From: Rickettsiales bacterium
GTDB lineage: Bacteria; Pseudomonadota; Alphaproteobacteria; Rickettsiales; SXRF01
Length of the DNA: 64,000 nucleotides
Assembly: GCA_021299465.1 (NCBI GenBank)
Contig: JAJTHB010000010.1
Location: forward strand, 1-64,000
Direction of reading: 5' to 3'
Under the pieces are notes generated by a model. That model made no database searches and was not told the DNA's origin. It saw nothing but the letters and a program-made list of their open reading frames with translations. Of this stretch, positions 9,979-19,639 are shown one piece after another (the stretch's first letter is position 1; each line of letters starts with the position of its first letter). Position numbers and translations under genes: made by a program.

Positions 9979-12900
9979 TGACGCTGCATGGTATTCCTGC
10001 CAGCGCGCAGCCGCTGGCTATTGCCGAATTGCTTGGCACACATCATGCCGTACTTTTTATCGCCGAGCATGATCGAGACATGGCGCGCATTGAACAGGGT
10101 ATTGCTTTTTTCGCACCACAGGTAGACATCATTCGCTTTCCAGCATGGGATTGCTTGCCCTATGACCGTAGCTCGCCGCAAGCCAGTATTATGGCTGAGC
10201 GGATGCTGGCGCTCACTAGACTTATCGAGCCAGCCAGCAATAAGCGGATTATTCTTACCAGTGTCAATGCAGCGATGCAGTGGTTGCCGCCTGCAAGTGA
10301 TATTGCAAAACTCTCCGCAAAACTATCTGCTGGCCAATCCATAAAGCCAGACGCGCTCATCAAGCTGCTTGCCGCACAAGGTTATCGCCGAAGCGCCCGC
10401 GCGATGGAGCCCGGCGAGTTCGCGGTTCGCGGCGGCATCATGGATATCGTTCCAAGCGGCATGGCGGAAGGTGTTCGCGTAGATTGGTTTGGTGATCAGA
10501 TTGAAAGCATCAAACGTTATGATCTCATGACGCAACTCACGCAGGGCACCGTAGAAAATGTCGCGCTATTGCCCGCCAGTGAAGTACAGCTAAATGAAAG
10601 CAGCATCGAGCTTTTCCGCACCCGCTACCGCGAGCTTTTTGGCGCCGCCAGTCGCGAGGATGCGCTCTATGAGGCCGTGTCTGCTGGCCAGAATTATCAA
10701 GGTATGGAGCATTGGCTACCCCTCTTCTACAAACAAACTCAAAGCCTGTTTGATTATGCTCCAGATGCTGTAATTTGCTACAGCCACTCCCTATCCGGCC
10801 TGCTTAGCGAGCGGCGCGAAACTATTGGGGATTACTATGAGGCTCGCAAAGAGGCGCTAACGACAACACATAAAAAAAATAGCTTTGCAAGCGGTGCAAT
10901 CTACAACCCTCTGCCGCCCGATCTGGGCTTTATCAGTGATTTAGCCTGGCAAAAACTTATGGGCTCGCGCTCGACCATCGAGCTCTCACCATTCCAAACG
11001 TCCAGCCGTGGTTACAAACCTATCTTGCCATTAGCACAGGCACAGACTGAACATACGCCCTTTGACCAGCTTCGCGAAAAAAAAGGTAAGCCCATTTTAA
11101 TTGCCTGCTACAGCGCCGGTTCTCGTGAGCGGTTATTTGGGCTACTAAGCGCGCATGATTTTTTCTGCCTGAATATTGATGCATGGCATGACCACCGCCA
11201 AGTCAAAGGCAAAACCATAGGACTGTTAATTCTTCCTATTGAGAACGGTTTCGAATCCGAAACATTCATGCTTTTTTCTGAATCAGATGTACTCGGCGAA
11301 CGAATCACCCGCGCCGCAAAGAAAAAGAAAAATGCTGACGTCTTCATGGCAGAAGCCGCCAATTTTAACGTTGGTGAACTGGTGGTGCATAAAGAACATG
11401 GCATTGGCCGCTTCGAAGGCTTGATTGCCGTAAGCGTTCAGGGTGCGACGCATGATTGCCTGAAAATCATGTATGATGGCGGGGATCGTCTATTCCTGCC
11501 GGTTGAGAATATCGATATCATCACGCGCTACGGCATGGAGGATGAAGCCGCATCGCTCGACAAGCTCGGTGGCGCAAGCTGGCAGTCGCGCAAAGCAAAG
11601 CTCAAGGAACGCATCACTCTTGCGGCCGAAGCTCTTCTTAAACTCGCCGCAGAGCGCCAGGTCAGGCAAGGTGCGGTCATCGAAACCGAGACAGGAAGCT
11701 ATGATGAATTCTGCGCACGTTTTCCCTATGCTGAAACGGAAGATCAGGAACGCGCTATTCAACATGTTCTTACCGATCTCACCATCGGGAAACCCATGGA
11801 TCGCCTCATCTGCGGCGATGTCGGCTTTGGCAAAACTGAAGTGGCGCTTAGGGCAGCATTTGCGAGCGTAAGCGGCAAATGGCAAGTGGCCGTGATCGTA
11901 CCAACCACCCTGCTCGCACGACAGCATTACCGCAATTTCAAAACGCGTTTTGAGGGATTCCCTGTTAATGTGCGGCAGCTTTCGCGCATGGTACCTTTGC
12001 GCGAGCAACAGCAGACGCGTGAGGGCCTTAAAGATGGTAGTGTCGATATTGTGGTCGGCACCCATGCGCTGCTGGCGAAGAACATCGAATTCAAGCGTCT
12101 GGGCCTCGTGATTGTCGATGAAGAACAGCATTTCGGTGTGGCGCAGAAAGAAAAGCTTAAAAGCCTCAAAAGCGATGTGCATGTTCTCACGCTTTCCGCC
12201 ACCCCTATTCCCCGTACGCTGCAAATGGCGCTTACCGGCGTTCGGGATCTTTCGCTCATCACCACCCCTCCCATCGACCGCCTTGCCGTGCGCAGCTTTG
12301 TGCTGCCTTATGATCCGGTGGTTCTTCGTGAAGCCCTGCTCAGGGAAAAACATCGCGGCGGCATCAGCTACCTCGTCTGCCCACGCATTAAGGACATGGC
12401 AGAAATCAAAGCGCAAGTCAGCGAACTGGTTCCCGAGCTGAAACTCGCCGTAGCCCATGGCCAGATGGCAGCGAGCGAACTGGATGATATCATGAATGAT
12501 GTCTATGACGGCAAGGTCGATGCGCTGCTTTCCACCGCGATCATCGAATCCGGTATCGATATTCCAACGGCCAACACTATGGTCATTTTCAACGCGCATT
12601 TGTTTGGTCTGGCGCAGCTTTACCAGCTGCGTGGCCGTGTGGGGCGCAGCAAGCAGCGCGCCTATGCCTATTTCATCCTGCCGCATTATCGCAAACTCAC
12701 CGATACCGCCACAAAACGTCTCGAAGTAATGCAAACGCTCGATACGCTCGGCGCAGGTTTCCAGCTTGCCTCGCATGATATGGATATTCGTGGCTTTGGC
12801 AATCTCGTTGGCGAAGAACAATCCGGCCATATTAAAGAGGTGGGCATTGAGCTTTACCAGCAGATGTTAGAGGAAGCGGTTGCTACATTGAAGTCGGCAG

Positions 12901-13418
12901 TTGGCAGTTCGCGGTTGACAGATGATAAAAGCCATTTACTGCAAACTGACTTCAGCCCCACTATCAATCTCGGCCTCTCCGTCCTCATCCCCGAAACATA
13001 TGTTGAAGATTTATCACTGAGGATGGGTCTTTACCGCCGGGCGTCGCAGCTGGCCGACCAGAAAGAGATTGAAAGTTTTGCTGCCGAACTCATTGATCGC
13101 TTTGGCCAAATGCCTGAAGAGACAAAACACCTGATTGATGTGCTTGGGCTGAAAGTTTTATGCAAACAGGCCGGTATCGAACGCATCGATGTAGGGCCAA
13201 AGGGCGCGGTGCTTTCCTTTTATAAAAACACATTCGCCAACCCCGAAGCACTACTGGCCCACATCGAACGCAACCCGCGCACGCTTAAAGTAAGAGCGGA
13301 TCAGAAGATTGTATTTATTCATGAATGGCATGAGACTCATGATAAATGCGCCACCATAGCAAAGCTGCTCCAAAGCATCATCGCACTTACTGGTAATCAG
13401 GGTAAAGCGCCTAATTGA
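9975..13418 (+). CDS. mfd: transcription-repair coupling factor Mfd
   Basis: 1147 residues, full length. The open frame extends 66 bases further up into sdhE, but the ATG at 9975 overlaps the sdhE stop as ATGA and has AGGA just upstream, so it is the better start. Order: UvrB-homology region, RNA-polymerase-interacting domain (VGELVVHKEHGIGRFEG, VENIDIITRY), RecG-like translocase with GDVGFGKTE, DEEQHFGV, TLSATPIPRTL and LRGRVGRS, then the TRCF C-terminal domain. It removes RNA polymerase stalled at lesions and recruits UvrA. Its last 22 bases overlap the convergent gene on the minus strand. Confidence 0.97.
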   Translation: MMTLHGIPASAQPLAIAELLGTHHAVLFIAEHDRDMARIEQGIAFFAPQVDIIRFPAWDCLPYDRSSPQASIMAERMLALTRLIEPASNKRIILTSVNAAMQWLPPASDIAKLSAKLSAGQSIKPDALIKLLAAQGYRRSARAMEPGEFAVRGGIMDIVPSGMAEGVRVDWFGDQIESIKRYDLMTQLTQGTVENVALLPASEVQLNESSIELFRTRYRELFGAASREDALYEAVSAGQNYQGMEHWLPLFYKQTQSLFDYAPDAVICYSHSLSGLLSERRETIGDYYEARKEALTTTHKKNSFASGAIYNPLPPDLGFISDLAWQKLMGSRSTIELSPFQTSSRGYKPILPLAQAQTEHTPFDQLREKKGKPILIACYSAGSRERLFGLLSAHDFFCLNIDAWHDHRQVKGKTIGLLILPIENGFESETFMLFSESDVLGERITRAAKKKKNADVFMAEAANFNVGELVVHKEHGIGRFEGLIAVSVQGATHDCLKIMYDGGDRLFLPVENIDIITRYGMEDEAASLDKLGGASWQSRKAKLKERITLAAEALLKLAAERQVRQGAVIETETGSYDEFCARFPYAETEDQERAIQHVLTDLTIGKPMDRLICGDVGFGKTEVALRAAFASVSGKWQVAVIVPTTLLARQHYRNFKTRFEGFPVNVRQLSRMVPLREQQQTREGLKDGSVDIVVGTHALLAKNIEFKRLGLVIVDEEQHFGVAQKEKLKSLKSDVHVLTLSATPIPRTLQMALTGVRDLSLITTPPIDRLAVRSFVLPYDPVVLREALLREKHRGGISYLVCPRIKDMAEIKAQVSELVPELKLAVAHGQMAASELDDIMNDVYDGKVDALLSTAIIESGIDIPTANTMVIFNAHLFGLAQLYQLRGRVGRSKQRAYAYFILPHYRKLTDTATKRLEVMQTLDTLGAGFQLASHDMDIRGFGNLVGEEQSGHIKEVGIELYQQMLEEAVATLKSAVGSSRLTDDKSHLLQTDFSPTINLGLSVLIPETYVEDLSLRMGLYRRASQLADQKEIESFAAELIDRFGQMPEETKHLIDVLGLKVLCKQAGIERIDVGPKGAVLSFYKNTFANPEALLAHIERNPRTLKVRADQKIVFIHEWHETHDKCATIAKLLQSIIALTGNQGKAPN

Positions 13419-14272
13419 GGGGTATCACTACCTCCTCTTATTTGAGGTGGCTTATAATGTTTTATAGCGCTTATCACCCTATCAAAACCTGAATCATTGA
13501 TCGGAATCGAGATGTTCACGCCGCCTGTGAATGTATGATTCATATCTCTTGAACGACGCTCGCCGCTTGCGACATAAACATAGGTCGGTATGTTTTGTAT
13601 CGCGCCAATCTGTTCAGCCATACCATCCGGCACCCCTTCTAAATGCAAGATGAAATGAGCCGGCTTGGCAAGCGCTTCTGTTTCTTTTTCACTGTGTTTG
13701 GGAACAACAAGCTGGACATAAGGTTTAACTGCCCCTTTTTCTACTTTGCCCGTGGTTGTTAGACCCTTTACCTGATTGATAACCTCCTGAGAGCATAAAA
13801 CACCCTTGTGGCACTGCGCAGCAAGGTTGGGAGATTTTCTGATAACCTTAGTCAGTTTATCTAGCGTATCAGCAAATGCTGCAGCCTTATCATCCGGCAC
13901 AACGAATTTAATTTCACGCCCTGTAGCCTCTCCGGTGTTAAGATCTTCTTTTGCATTGCGCCTACCACCTGAAGCATCGACTTTCCATTCGTCCTGAGTG
14001 ATGCCTGATTCATGAAGTGCCTGCCCAATGATATTATCCAGCACTCTGGCAGCCTCCGGCTGCTCAGTTCCTCGCAGATCGATCAGTATTAATCCCCCCG
14101 GTACATGCTTGCCCAGTGCATTTTCATTTCTAGTGCGCGTACATCTTGTAACGGACTGAGTAATGCTTCGCCCTATTTCAGTATGGAACTGTCCAATTTC
14201 GCCGCCGCACGCTGTACCAACGGTTTTGATCAACCCCATTACGGCACCTGCAACATCAACATCGCTATGCAT
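13397..14272 (-). CDS. hypothetical protein, 291 aa
   Basis: Not recognised. No signal peptide and no membrane helix. The middle is polar and charged (DEWKVDASGGRRNAKEDLN), with alternating beta-like segments such as VPGGLILIDLRG, YVQLVVPKHSEKE and AHFILHLEGVP. Two cysteines pair up closely in CHKGVLCSQE. Convergent with mfd, overlapping its 3' end by 22 bases; upstream lies a 154-base gap shared with parE, containing TTAACT/AGTTAA inverted half-sites near 14293-14315. The long frame and cleanly placed ATG support a real gene. Function unknown. Confidence 0.65.
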   Translation of the reverse strand: MHSDVDVAGAVMGLIKTVGTACGGEIGQFHTEIGRSITQSVTRCTRTRNENALGKHVPGGLILIDLRGTEQPEAARVLDNIIGQALHESGITQDEWKVDASGGRRNAKEDLNTGEATGREIKFVVPDDKAAAFADTLDKLTKVIRKSPNLAAQCHKGVLCSQEVINQVKGLTTTGKVEKGAVKPYVQLVVPKHSEKETEALAKPAHFILHLEGVPDGMAEQIGAIQNIPTYVYVASGERRSRDMNHTFTGGVNISIPINDSGFDRVISAIKHYKPPQIRGGSDTPQLGALP

Positions 14273-14426
14273 ACACGCCCCATTAAATTTTATTAACTGT
14301 AACTTATTAAAGTTAATGAATAGTATCCAGTTAGCTTAATGCAGCATGACGAACAACTCAAAACCCTTGATTTTCCTTGGTTTGGTGCTAATAGAGAGCA
14401 GATTAAATTAGTAATTTTTGGGTGAT

Positions 14427-16406
14427 ATGGCTGATTTATTTGCACAAAAGAAATCGAAAGAAACTTCATATTCTGCACAAGATATTGAAGTCTTAGAAGG
14501 GCTTGAGCCGGTTCGCCGTCGCCCGGGCATGTATATTGGCGGCACCGACGAAGTGGCCATGCACCACCTCGTAAACGAGGTGTTCGATAACGCCATGGAT
14601 GAGGCTGTTGCAGGCTTTGCCACCACAATTGAGATGGAAATCGGCAAGGATAACCTGATCACCATCCGCGATAACGGCCGCGGCATCCCGATCGATCCAC
14701 ACCCCAAATTTCCTAAAAAATCAGCCCTCGAAGTGATCCTTACCATGCTCCATTCCGGCGGTAAGTTCGGTGGCAAGGTTTATGATACCTCAGGCGGTTT
14801 GCATGGCGTGGGCATCTCGGTGGTGAATGCACTCTCGGACCATCTCGAGGTAGAAGTCATCCGCGATAAGATCCATTACCGCCAGACTTACTCACGCGGC
14901 GAGCCCACCAGCAAGTTGCAAAAAGTTGGACAGGTGGCGCGCGGCAAAGGCACGATCGTGCGGTTCCATCCAGATGAGAAAATTTTTGGCAAAGCGAAAT
15001 TTAAGCCTGAAAAACTCTTCAAGCTTGCACGCTCCAAGGCCTATCTGTTTCGAGGGGTACAAATTGAATGGTATTGCGACGCATCGCTTATTACAGAAGG
15101 TTCTGAGGTTCCAGAAAAAGCGACCATCCACTTCCCGGGCGGCCTAACCGATTTCCTTAAGCAGCAGCTCGAAGGCCGCACACTGATCACCAATGAGCCA
15201 TTTGCTGGCGAGGCGGAGCTGCCCGGCAAAATGGGGCGCATAGAATGGGCGATTGATTGGCCGGCTGATGAAGAAGCGTATGTTTCGACCTATTGCAACA
15301 CCATTCCCACGCCTGATGGCGGAACCCATGAAAGCGGTATGCGCTCAGCGCTATCCAAAGGGCTTAAGGCTTACGGTGAACTCGTCGGCAACAAAAAAAT
15401 CACGCAAGCAATGGGTGAGGATATGCTTGGCGGCGCTGTGATGGTGCTGTCGCTATTCATCAGAGAGCCACAATTCCAGGGGCAGACTAAAAACAAGCTG
15501 GTGAATGTCGAAGCGTCGCGCCTTGTTGAAAACGCCATGCGCGACCATTTCGATCATTACTTAACCGGCAACCCTGAAAATGCCAACAAACTGATCAACT
15601 ACATCATTGAACGATTGGAAGAACGCCTGCGCCGCAAAGCCGATAAAGAGGTTGGTCGCAAAGCGGTGACAACTCGGCTTCGCCTGCCCGGAAAGCTTGC
15701 GGATTGTTCGAGCAGCTCGAATAAAGGCACGGAGATTTTTATCGTCGAGGGCGATTCGGCAGGCGGCAGCGCCAAGCAGGCACGAGACCGGCAGACGCAG
15801 GCGGTTTTGCCACTGCGCGGAAAAATCCTCAACGTCGCGTCCGCCACGCTCGACAAAATCAAAGCCAATCAGGAACTCGCCGATCTTGAGCTTGCGCTCG
15901 GCTGTGGAACCGGCTCGCATTATAAAGAAGACAGCCTGCGCTATGACAAGGTCATCATCATGACCGATGCCGATGTCGACGGCGCGCATATCGCATCGCT
16001 ACTCATGACCTATTTTTATCAGGAGATGCCAGAGCTGATTCGCGGGGGCCATCTCTACCTCGCCCGCCCGCCTCTATATCGCATCACCATCGGCACCACC
16101 ACTTATTACGCGCAGGATGATAAGGAAAAAGCTGAGATCATCGCCGAATACGCCAAGGCGAATAGCCGCATAGAAGTCGGCAGGTTTAAAGGTCTTGGTG
16201 AAATGACCCCACCGCAACTCAAAGAAACGACCATGAACATTAAAAATCGCATACTCTTGCGTGTGGAGATTGATGAGTTGGACGTGGATGCCACGCGCGA
16301 ACGTGTTGACCAGCTGATGGGCAAGAAGCCGGAACATCGGTTTAATTTTATTCAGGAGCAAACTGCCAAGCGCGGCGGTGAGGTTTTGAAAGAATTGGAT
16401 GTGTAG
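14427..16406 (+). CDS. parE: DNA topoisomerase IV subunit B
   Basis: 659 residues from the ATG at 14427 (a TTG nine bases up is also in frame). GHKL ATPase signatures: VNEVFDNAMDEA, DNGRGIP, SGGLHGVGISVVNALS. Toprim signatures: IVEGDSAGG and MTDADVDGAHI. The sequence PVRRRPGMYIGGTDE and the length, without the insertion of gamma-proteobacterial GyrB, favour ParE over GyrB. With ParC it decatenates replicated chromosomes. Its stop lies one base before the next small gene. Confidence 0.92.
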   Translation: MADLFAQKKSKETSYSAQDIEVLEGLEPVRRRPGMYIGGTDEVAMHHLVNEVFDNAMDEAVAGFATTIEMEIGKDNLITIRDNGRGIPIDPHPKFPKKSALEVILTMLHSGGKFGGKVYDTSGGLHGVGISVVNALSDHLEVEVIRDKIHYRQTYSRGEPTSKLQKVGQVARGKGTIVRFHPDEKIFGKAKFKPEKLFKLARSKAYLFRGVQIEWYCDASLITEGSEVPEKATIHFPGGLTDFLKQQLEGRTLITNEPFAGEAELPGKMGRIEWAIDWPADEEAYVSTYCNTIPTPDGGTHESGMRSALSKGLKAYGELVGNKKITQAMGEDMLGGAVMVLSLFIREPQFQGQTKNKLVNVEASRLVENAMRDHFDHYLTGNPENANKLINYIIERLEERLRRKADKEVGRKAVTTRLRLPGKLADCSSSSNKGTEIFIVEGDSAGGSAKQARDRQTQAVLPLRGKILNVASATLDKIKANQELADLELALGCGTGSHYKEDSLRYDKVIIMTDADVDGAHIASLLMTYFYQEMPELIRGGHLYLARPPLYRITIGTTTYYAQDDKEKAEIIAEYAKANSRIEVGRFKGLGEMTPPQLKETTMNIKNRILLRVEIDELDVDATRERVDQLMGKKPEHRFNFIQEQTAKRGGEVLKELDV

Positions 16407-16407
16407 T

Positions 16408-16719
16408 ATGTCAAAGCGAGAAATGACAACGAACGAAGCAGTTAATTATGTGATGAAATCTTTGGTTACAGATCATGATAGGCCATTTAAGCAAACCCTG
16501 ACTAATGCTATTCCAGATGAGTTAGTGGTGAAACTTGTTGCAAGCAACAAAGATAGCGTCATCAAATTGGCATTAGAAAAAGCACTTGATCGCATGACTC
16601 CCGAAGCCCGCTATTCTTTTAGATGGGAAGAGCAGGGTGTTATGGTCAGACAAATTAAACAAGCCATTGGCGAAATGTGTAAAGAACATGGTTTTGGAGC
16701 CGCTCTTGCAGGTGGCTAA
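16408..16719 (+). CDS. hypothetical protein, 103 aa
   Basis: Not recognised. Small, soluble, predicted mostly helical, ending in a Gly/Ala-rich tail (GFGAALAGG). ATG at 16408 follows the parE stop by one base, so it is probably translated from the parE message. Two bases separate its end from the convergent heptose nucleotidyltransferase gene. Its first residues (SKREMTTNEAVNYVMKSL) look like an amphipathic helix. No motif suggests a role in topoisomerase function. Confidence 0.6.
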   Translation: MSKREMTTNEAVNYVMKSLVTDHDRPFKQTLTNAIPDELVVKLVASNKDSVIKLALEKALDRMTPEARYSFRWEEQGVMVRQIKQAIGEMCKEHGFGAALAGG

Positions 16720-16721
16720 GG

Positions 16722-17477
16722 CTAGGCAGCAATCGGTTTTCTCAAATTAAGTATATCCGGTATTTCGCGCTGCGCCCTAGCATGATCCTCCGGCACACCA
16801 ATATCGATGAAATAATCCACATCTTCATAAGCAGCCGGCTTTAGCTCGGGCGTGTTTGGCGCGAGAAAATCGCGCTCGAAGGAGAAGCTACTTTCTGCAA
16901 ACCCCGAATAACCGTCATTGCGAGCTGGCGATGAATACATGCCCTCAAAAACCTCCGGCGACAGCACATAAAAACCAACGCTGATATCGCCTTCCTGCTG
17001 ATCACCGTATAGCTCATAGCGAGTGATGAGGTCATTCTGTATGTTGAGTTGGCTGTAGCGCCTGCAGTCAGGCATGCGTGTGGTGGCGATGCTAATCGGA
17101 CGGCCAGAAGCGATATGATTTCTCATCATCCGCCGGTAGTTGACCATCACCAATGAATCGCCGTTCAGCGCAAAGGCCGGCCTATTTGGTTTCAGTTCTC
17201 GCATGGCATTTGCCAGCGCGCCGCCGGTGCCAAGTGGCTGCTCCTCAATCAGATAGCGCAATTCCATACCTGCATAGCGACTGCCGAAATAGCGAGTGAT
17301 CTGCTCGGGCTGATGGTGAAGGCACAGCATCACCTCGCGCACGCCTTGCTGCGCTATGTAGTCAAGCAACCATGATAAAAACGGCCGACCAGCAAGTTGC
17401 GCCATCGGTTTGATGGTATCTCCAGTCACTGACTTTAGCCTTGTGCCAAAACCGCCGGCGAGTATGATGGCTTGCAT
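16722..17477 (-). CDS. sugar-phosphate nucleotidyltransferase (HddC-like)
   Basis: 251 residues from ATG 17477, which places the nucleotide-binding signature MQAIILAGGFGTRLKSV at the very N-terminus; the open frame upstream is only leader. Other family marks are KPMAQLAGRPFLSW, QPLGTGGALANAM, LNGDSLVMVNY and DYFIDIGVPEDHARAQ. Best match from memory is D-glycero-D-manno-heptose 1-phosphate guanylyltransferase (HddC); a mannose- or glucose-1-phosphate enzyme cannot be excluded. Would feed surface polysaccharide synthesis. It stands alone here, with no heptose kinase or isomerase beside it. Confidence 0.8.
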   Translation of the reverse strand: MQAIILAGGFGTRLKSVTGDTIKPMAQLAGRPFLSWLLDYIAQQGVREVMLCLHHQPEQITRYFGSRYAGMELRYLIEEQPLGTGGALANAMRELKPNRPAFALNGDSLVMVNYRRMMRNHIASGRPISIATTRMPDCRRYSQLNIQNDLITRYELYGDQQEGDISVGFYVLSPEVFEGMYSSPARNDGYSGFAESSFSFERDFLAPNTPELKPAAYEDVDYFIDIGVPEDHARAQREIPDILNLRKPIAA

Positions 17478-17592
17478 GGTGAAGTTCGTTTCTCTGTTCC
17501 AAAACGACACTAGCCATGCCACTAGCAAACACAATAAATTCAATACCAATCAATGGTTTATAAATTATATTCTTTTGCAACCGATGTAAATT

Positions 17593-17877
17593 ATGGCAGT
17601 CATCAACATTACTGCTGATCAAGCCGAAGAAATACTTAATCAAGGCAAAGATCGCTCCGAAGGTGTCGTCATTAAAGTTGAAGCGTTACTGGCAATCCTT
17701 CAAAAGACAAACGTCAGCGCAGAGAGATTACTTAAACTGCTAGACAAGAATCTTGCTTTACATGCAACGAAAGGCGATGCCAATGATCCGGGTGACAGCA
17801 TTACCTTTTCAAAGAAGGCTCTTGAGGATATTCGCGATCGCGATATAGGTGCTGGTATCGAAACTAGTGAAAGATAA
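17593..17877 (+). CDS. hypothetical protein, 94 aa
   Basis: Not recognised. Acidic and basic residues alternate; a central helix VVIKVEALLAILQKTNVSAE and a second, RLLKLLDKNLALH, look amphipathic. No cysteine, no membrane span. The stop and the start of the aminopeptidase share one base (TAATG at 17875-17879), so the two are translationally coupled. Nothing in the sequence tells its function. Confidence 0.6.
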   Translation: MAVINITADQAEEILNQGKDRSEGVVIKVEALLAILQKTNVSAERLLKLLDKNLALHATKGDANDPGDSITFSKKALEDIRDRDIGAGIETSER

Positions 17878-19253
17878 TGCTGGTAACTATGAAAGCTGAA
17901 AAACATCAGAATATAACTTTGCAGCTGCTCAAAGTGAGTAGTTATGATCACTGGATCAGCAAACAATCGCCTATTATTAAATCGTGGTTGAAGGCAAACA
18001 CTTTTACAGCAAACGCTGGCGCTTGCTCTTTAATCCCTTCAATCAAAGGAGGGGTTGAGATGGCTCTCGCCATCATCGATGATGAACCCGATATCTGGAG
18101 CATTGCGCATCTGCCAGCCAGACTGCCAGCCGGCGAATATGCGCTAAAAAGTGATTTGCCAAAAGAAACTCTGGCGCAGCTGGCACTAGGCTGGCGGCTC
18201 GCCTGTTACCAGTTCACGCGCTATAAAAAGAATGAGAAAAAATTACCGGCGCTCGTTCTTCCTAAGTCGATTGACCAATCATTGATCGATTCAATGGTGG
18301 CGGCCATAGGCTGGTCTCGTGACCTGATCAATACTCCTGCAAATGATATGAACCCTGAATCGCTCGCGGCCGAGGCGGTGCGTTTTGGCAAGTATCATAA
18401 AGGCGAGGTTACGGTTATCAAAGGCGAGGATTTGCTAAAACAAAACTGGCCGATGGTCTATGCCGTTGGTAAAGCAGCGAGCGTACCCCCTCACCTTGTC
18501 GATCTGCGCTTTGGTAAAAAAACAGCGCCGAAGATTACGCTGGTAGGTAAAGGCGTTTGTTTTGATTCGGGCGGGCTGGATATCAAATCCACCGCAGGCA
18601 TGAAGCTCATGAAAAAAGATATGGGCGGCGCGGCTGCAGTGCTGGCGCTGGCCAAAATGATTATTGATAGCAAATTGCCGGTGCGGCTGCGTGTGTTGCT
18701 GCCGATCGTGGAAAACGCGATTAGCGGCAATGCCATGCGCCCGCTGGATATTGTTGCCACACGAAAAGGACTCACTGTTGAAATTGGCAATACCGATGCA
18801 GAAGGCAGGCTCATTTTATGTGATGCGCTGCATGAAGCTGACCTTGAAAAACCCGACCTGCTTATCGACTGCGCGACCTTAACTGGCGCAGCGCGTGTGG
18901 CACTGGGCACAGATATTCCCGCCTTCTTCACCCATGACAACAAGCTGGCGGACGAGCTGATGCGCCATAGCCATGCCACGTCAGATCCGCTGTGGCGCTT
19001 GCCTTTGTGGAAGCCTTATCGTTCCTTACTCGAAACAAAAAATGCTGATTTATCGAACGATCCGGATAGCGGTTATGGCGGCGCCATCACTGCGGCCTTG
19101 TATTTAGCAGAATTTGTGAGTAGAACACCCGCCTGGCTTCATATTGACATGATGGCGTGGAATGTCAGCGATCGCCCGGGACGCCCAAAAGGCGGCGAGG
19201 CGATGGCGGTTCGTGCGCTGTTTTCAATGATAAAGGAACGTTATGGTCGCTAA
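17877..19253 (+). CDS. leucyl aminopeptidase family protein (M17)
   Basis: 458 residues. The catalytic domain is intact: VGKGVCFDSGGLDIKS, the metal-binding signature NTDAEGRL and the DCATLTGAARVALG segment. The N-terminal third is short and divergent, as in the shorter M17 enzymes of alphaproteobacteria, so I do not assign pepA itself. A two-metal exopeptidase removing N-terminal residues from peptides in the cytoplasm. Starts inside the stop of the preceding small gene and overlaps the MarR-type regulator by 11 bases. Confidence 0.93.
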   Translation: MLVTMKAEKHQNITLQLLKVSSYDHWISKQSPIIKSWLKANTFTANAGACSLIPSIKGGVEMALAIIDDEPDIWSIAHLPARLPAGEYALKSDLPKETLAQLALGWRLACYQFTRYKKNEKKLPALVLPKSIDQSLIDSMVAAIGWSRDLINTPANDMNPESLAAEAVRFGKYHKGEVTVIKGEDLLKQNWPMVYAVGKAASVPPHLVDLRFGKKTAPKITLVGKGVCFDSGGLDIKSTAGMKLMKKDMGGAAAVLALAKMIIDSKLPVRLRVLLPIVENAISGNAMRPLDIVATRKGLTVEIGNTDAEGRLILCDALHEADLEKPDLLIDCATLTGAARVALGTDIPAFFTHDNKLADELMRHSHATSDPLWRLPLWKPYRSLLETKNADLSNDPDSGYGGAITAALYLAEFVSRTPAWLHIDMMAWNVSDRPGRPKGGEAMAVRALFSMIKERYGR

Positions 19254-19608
19254 GGAAGAAAAAATCGGTTCGTCGAAAATGGTTCGTGCCCTGTCGTTCT
19301 GGCACGGTGTTACCGCAACCGCACTTAAAAAAATGCCTATCGATTTATCGGCAAGGCAGCAGGCCGTTCTGCTGAATGTCTACCTTGTGCAAGGGCCGCA
19401 TAGTGTTAAATCGCTCTCCGATGAGCTGGCCATTTCCAAACCAGCGATCTGCCGCGCGATTGATGCGCTCGAAGGCGCGAAATTGGTCAAGCGCCAGCGT
19501 GATAAGTCGGACAAACGCAATGTCTATGTGCAACGTACGGTAAAAGGTTCGGTCTACCTCTCCGAATTCGCCGACATCATCATGACGCAGTCCAAAGAAG
19601 CGGCTTGA
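19243..19608 (+). CDS. MarR family winged-helix regulator
   Basis: 121 residues. Winged-helix core: QQAVLLNVYLVQGPHSVKSLSDEL, recognition helix AISKPAICRAIDALEGAKLV, and wing KRQRDKSDKRNVYVQRT with the conserved D-x-R-D-x-R-like charge pattern. Begins 11 bases inside the aminopeptidase gene. Likely a dimeric repressor; no palindromic operator is visible next to it. Target genes are not evident. Confidence 0.85.
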   Translation: MVAKEEKIGSSKMVRALSFWHGVTATALKKMPIDLSARQQAVLLNVYLVQGPHSVKSLSDELAISKPAICRAIDALEGAKLVKRQRDKSDKRNVYVQRTVKGSVYLSEFADIIMTQSKEAA

Positions 19609-19639
19609 TTCATCGCGGGCGGGGCCGGCGCAGGGAAAC

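Noticed and set aside
11490-12830. 446-codon open frame on the minus strand inside mfd
   Set aside because: Opposite the well-conserved translocase domain of Mfd; its composition (Cys/His/Arg-rich, no motif) is what antisense of a codon-biased gene gives.
14418-14427. TTG start for parE at 14418
   Set aside because: The in-frame ATG at 14427 gives the usual short N-terminus; nothing favours the TTG.
18491-18979. 162-codon minus-strand frame inside the M17 aminopeptidase
   Set aside because: Serine/alanine-rich antisense shadow of the catalytic domain.
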